From contig JAIKVP010000185.1 of the NCBI GenBank assembly GCA_024685635.1, forward strand, positions 1 through 34,461: DNA of 34,461 nt, given 5' to 3'. Source of the stretch: Lachnospiraceae bacterium. GTDB taxonomy: Bacteria > Bacillota > Clostridia > Lachnospirales > Lachnospiraceae. The translations under genes were made by a program, and so were the position numbers. The notes under the pieces were generated by a model, which saw only the letters and a list, made by a program, of their open reading frames with translations, did not search any database and was not told where the DNA came from. Numbering within the stretch: position 1 is the stretch's first letter; every line of letters starts with the position of its first letter. Positions 31,978 through 34,461 of this stretch are shown here, one piece after another.

Positions 31978-32832
31978 TTATTTTGTAATTCCAAGCAAAT
32001 GTAAAAGCAATGGAATTCCTCTCTCAAAATCTACCCCATATCTATAATCTGTCCCCTCTGCCTTAGACCTCTCAATGCAGTCAACGACAAAGTCGCACGC
32101 TAGCTTCATAGACTGTTCAAGAGTCATAACGTGAAGCATACCGCCAATTAGCGCACACATAAATACATCCCCGGCTCCATAATAAACACCCTCAACCTTC
32201 TTACTGGTGTAGATCTTAAACTTTCTTGAGCCCCTATTATAGCAGGCTGCGCCGATAGCGCCATCATCAGTCTCAACTCCAGTAATTACAACATCAGCCT
32301 CTGATAAGAGAGCTAACTTATAAGCCATATTTTTTATCTCTTTATCAGATAAGGCCCCTTCCTCATAGTTATCTCCAAGGAGCATATAAGCCTCAGTCAT
32401 ATTAGGGCAAATGAGGTCAGCATACTTAAGAAGCTTTCTCATCGCATCAGGAAAGTCTGGCTCAAGAAGAGAATATAACTCTCCCTCATCAGCCATAGCA
32501 GGATCAACAAAAACCATGGTATTAGGCGTCTTTAGAGCCTCAATAAACTTGATGGCGTTGTCAACCTGTCCTTCATTTGCCAAGAATCCAATATAAATAG
32601 CGTCAAATTTTAAGTCTAGCGTCTTCCAGTGAGCTAGAATCTGCTCCATATCCCCAGTCAAATCTCGATGGAAATATCCATCAAATCCACCTGTATGCGT
32701 AGATAATAGCGAGGTTGGAATAACACTCGTATTAAAACCGCAGGCGGATAACATAGGCAGTGCCACAGTTATTGAACATCTACCTGTGCAGGAAATGTCC
32801 TGAATTGTGAGCACCTTAATCTGTGATAACAT
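31978..32832 (-). CDS. Pyridoxamine/pyridoxal kinase
   Basis: A 284-residue ribokinase-like (PfkB/ThiD superfamily) protein. IQDISCTGRCSITVALPMLSA at the N-terminus, LLSTHTGGFD, DPAMAD, LICPNMTEA and the catalytic loop YYGAGDVFM are typical of bacterial pyridoxamine kinases. It salvages the vitamin B6 forms that supply PLP. Being next to two PLP-dependent aminotransferases is coherent. AGGAGG precedes the ATG; the gap to the glycogen gene is 12 nt. Confidence 0.9.
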   Translation of the reverse strand: MLSQIKVLTIQDISCTGRCSITVALPMLSACGFNTSVIPTSLLSTHTGGFDGYFHRDLTGDMEQILAHWKTLDLKFDAIYIGFLANEGQVDNAIKFIEALKTPNTMVFVDPAMADEGELYSLLEPDFPDAMRKLLKYADLICPNMTEAYMLLGDNYEEGALSDKEIKNMAYKLALLSEADVVITGVETDDGAIGAACYNRGSRKFKIYTSKKVEGVYYGAGDVFMCALIGGMLHVMTLEQSMKLACDFVVDCIERSKAEGTDYRYGVDFERGIPLLLHLLGITK

Positions 32833-32844
32833 AAAGCCTCCTAA

Positions 32845-34461
32845 TTACTTGTCATTGACAAACACTGCTAAGCTTCTAGCTTGAAGTACACAATGCCTGT
32901 CAGCACTGACTTTTCTACTGCATTTATATTTTTCAGCTGCAGTGTCTAAAACCTGTTTCCATTTCCACTTACCAAACAGGTCTGGAAGCTCAATCTCCTG
33001 ATCCTCCCAGTAAGCGTTAATGGCAACATATACTATATCATCCTTGCCACCTTTAGAATCGCGCCCGGCATACATAACTCCTAAAACTCTCTTATCCTCG
33101 TTAAAATCCTCATCCCATGGAACACTTGAATGAATACTTGTAAAAGGGAAATGTAGCGAGCAAGGATTTAAATCCTTTCTAATTACAGCATGTCTTTTTC
33201 TAAACTCAATAAGGTGCTTAACAAATGCATACATATCCTTATTCTTGTCTAAAAGCTTCCAATCAAGCCATGAAATCTTATTGTCCTGACAATAAGCATT
33301 ATTGTTTCCGTACTGAGTGTTTAAGAATTCATCACCAGCATAAAACATTGGTGTTCCTCTTGACAGCATAAGAGCTGCAAATGCATTTTTACATAACTTC
33401 TTTCTAAGTGCATTAACCTCTATGTCAGTAGTCTCTCCCTCTACGCCACAGTTCCAGCTGTTATTGTCATTAGCACCGTCTGTGTTGTCCCAGCCATTGG
33501 CCTCATTGTGTTTCTGGTTATAGGCATACATATCATAAAGGGTAAAGCCATCATGACAGTTTAGGAAGTTTATTGAAGCATTTTTACCGCGGTGCTCATA
33601 AGGGTATAAATCCGGCGAGCCTATCATTCTTATGCCCGCTGCCTTAGTAAGGCCCTCGTCTCCCTTTAGGAACCGCCTCATATCGTCTCTATATCTTCCA
33701 TTCCACTCTGCCCACCTGTTCCAGGCTGGGAAGCTTCCTACCTGATAAAGTCCACCTGCATCCCATGCCTCTGCGATAAGCTTAACCTGACCTAGAATCG
33801 GGTCAAATGCAAGCGACTGCAAAAGTGGTGGCGATGACATAGGTGAGCCGTCTTCATTTCTACCTAGAATAGATGCAAGGTCGAATCTAAAGCCGTCTAC
33901 CCTGTAGTTAGTTACCCAGTATCTTAAACAATCTAGTATCATTTGCTGAACAATTGGATGGTTACAGTTTACGGTATTACCGCATCCACTGAAGTTATAA
34001 TACTTGCCATCAGGTGTCAGCATATAGTAAATGTTATTGTCTAAGCCCTTAAATGAGAAAAACGGTCCCTCTTCGTTGCCCTCTGCTGTATGGTTAAATA
34101 CAACGTCCAAAATAACCTCAATACCGTTGGCGTTAAGAGTCTGAACCATCTCTTTAAGCTCAGTACCTTCTTTATTGTACTCAACTCTTGCTGTATAGCT
34201 TGTGTTAGGTGCAAAGAAGCATACGGTGTTATAGCCCCAGTAGTTCATAACCTCGTGATTGTCTACCACTCGCTTGTCTGCCATTTCGTCAAACTCAAAG
34301 ATAGGCATAAGCTCGACTGCATTTACACCGAGTTCCTTAAGGTATGGGATTTTCTCGATTATACCGTCGAAGGTTCCAGGATGCTTGACCTTAGAGGAAT
34401 CATCCTTTGTAAAGCCCCTGACGTGCATTTCATAAATGATTAGGTCCTCCATAGGGATAAG
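32845..34461 (-). CDS. Glycogen debranching enzyme (GlgX/isoamylase type), 5' end cut by window edge
   Basis: At least 538 residues of a GH13 enzyme that hydrolyses alpha-1,6 branches. It shows YEMHVRGFT, ILDVVFNHTAEG, DGFRFDLASILG (nucleophile Asp), LIAEAWDAGG (acid/base Glu), FLNCHDGFTLYDM (third Asp) and SRGTPMFYAGDE. The frame is open to the last base of the window, and the ATG at 34452 (MEDLIIYEM) is internal in this family, which has an N-terminal CBM48. The start is therefore outside. It is upstream of pdxK, with a 12-nt gap. Confidence 0.93.
   Translation of the reverse strand, partial: LIPMEDLIIYEMHVRGFTKDDSSKVKHPGTFDGIIEKIPYLKELGVNAVELMPIFEFDEMADKRVVDNHEVMNYWGYNTVCFFAPNTSYTARVEYNKEGTELKEMVQTLNANGIEVILDVVFNHTAEGNEEGPFFSFKGLDNNIYYMLTPDGKYYNFSGCGNTVNCNHPIVQQMILDCLRYWVTNYRVDGFRFDLASILGRNEDGSPMSSPPLLQSLAFDPILGQVKLIAEAWDAGGLYQVGSFPAWNRWAEWNGRYRDDMRRFLKGDEGLTKAAGIRMIGSPDLYPYEHRGKNASINFLNCHDGFTLYDMYAYNQKHNEANGWDNTDGANDNNSWNCGVEGETTDIEVNALRKKLCKNAFAALMLSRGTPMFYAGDEFLNTQYGNNNAYCQDNKISWLDWKLLDKNKDMYAFVKHLIEFRKRHAVIRKDLNPCSLHFPFTSIHSSVPWDEDFNEDKRVLGVMYAGRDSKGGKDDIVYVAINAYWEDQEIELPDLFGKWKWKQVLDTAAEKYKCSRKVSADRHCVLQARSLAVFVNDK

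Overview
The window looks like a chromosomal segment of a low-GC Firmicute, most likely a member of the Lachnospiraceae. The grounds are the infC-rpmI-rplT operon, a DUF5688-type protein, a ppx-ppk operon and a clostridial-style AgrD/AgrB pair. Genus and species cannot be fixed from the sequence alone.

Positions 1-405 hold the 3' end of a tyrosine integrase from a neighbouring element. From about 367 to 18540 lies an integrated mobilizable element of about 18.15 kb. It is bounded by a 21-bp direct repeat (367-387 and 18520-18540) that is the 3' end of a tRNA-Leu(AAG) gene. Its own integrase (17067-18515) stops 5 bp before the right repeat. The left integrase remnant is a close relative that runs through the left repeat, so two related elements appear to have stacked at one tRNA gene.

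The element has four parts. (1) Replication and mobilization, plus strand, 587-4981: a RepA_N-type initiator with four 23-bp iterons inside its gene, a structured oriT-like region, a MobC-like protein, a relaxase, and a coiled-coil membrane protein encoded out of frame across the relaxase 3' end. (2) An agr-type cassette, minus strand, 13659-5046: a 54-residue AgrD-like precursor, AgrB, a small secreted protein, an ABC-type membrane protein with a large ectodomain, an ABC ATPase, a second permease, a LytTR response regulator and a GHKL sensor kinase. A decayed IS1380-family element (7219-8977, 4-bp target duplication) has split the two regulator genes from the rest. (3) Accessory genes: an XRE regulator divergent from agrD and an AlbA_2/ATPase-like regulator with a 12-bp tandem repeat. 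(4) The recombination control region, 15964-18515: an XRE repressor, three operator-like repeats over divergent promoters, an excisionase-like protein and the integrase.

The most interesting part is (2). I infer a peptide quorum circuit in which AgrB matures and exports the AgrD peptide, the kinase and response regulator sense it, and the regulated output is a secreted protein with its dedicated transporter, all carried on mobile DNA.

From 18520 to the right edge everything is ordinary chromosome on the minus strand: tRNA-Leu, a small conserved protein, a chemotaxis receptor, infC-rpmI-rplT (with a non-AUG infC start and an attenuator-like leader), ppx-ppk-glycosyl hydrolase, a cold-shock protein, an AI-2E family permease, a DUF5688 protein, and a run of glycogen debranching enzyme, pyridoxamine kinase, aminotransferase and HisC. 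The debranching enzyme is cut by the window edge. No CRISPR array or rRNA gene was seen.
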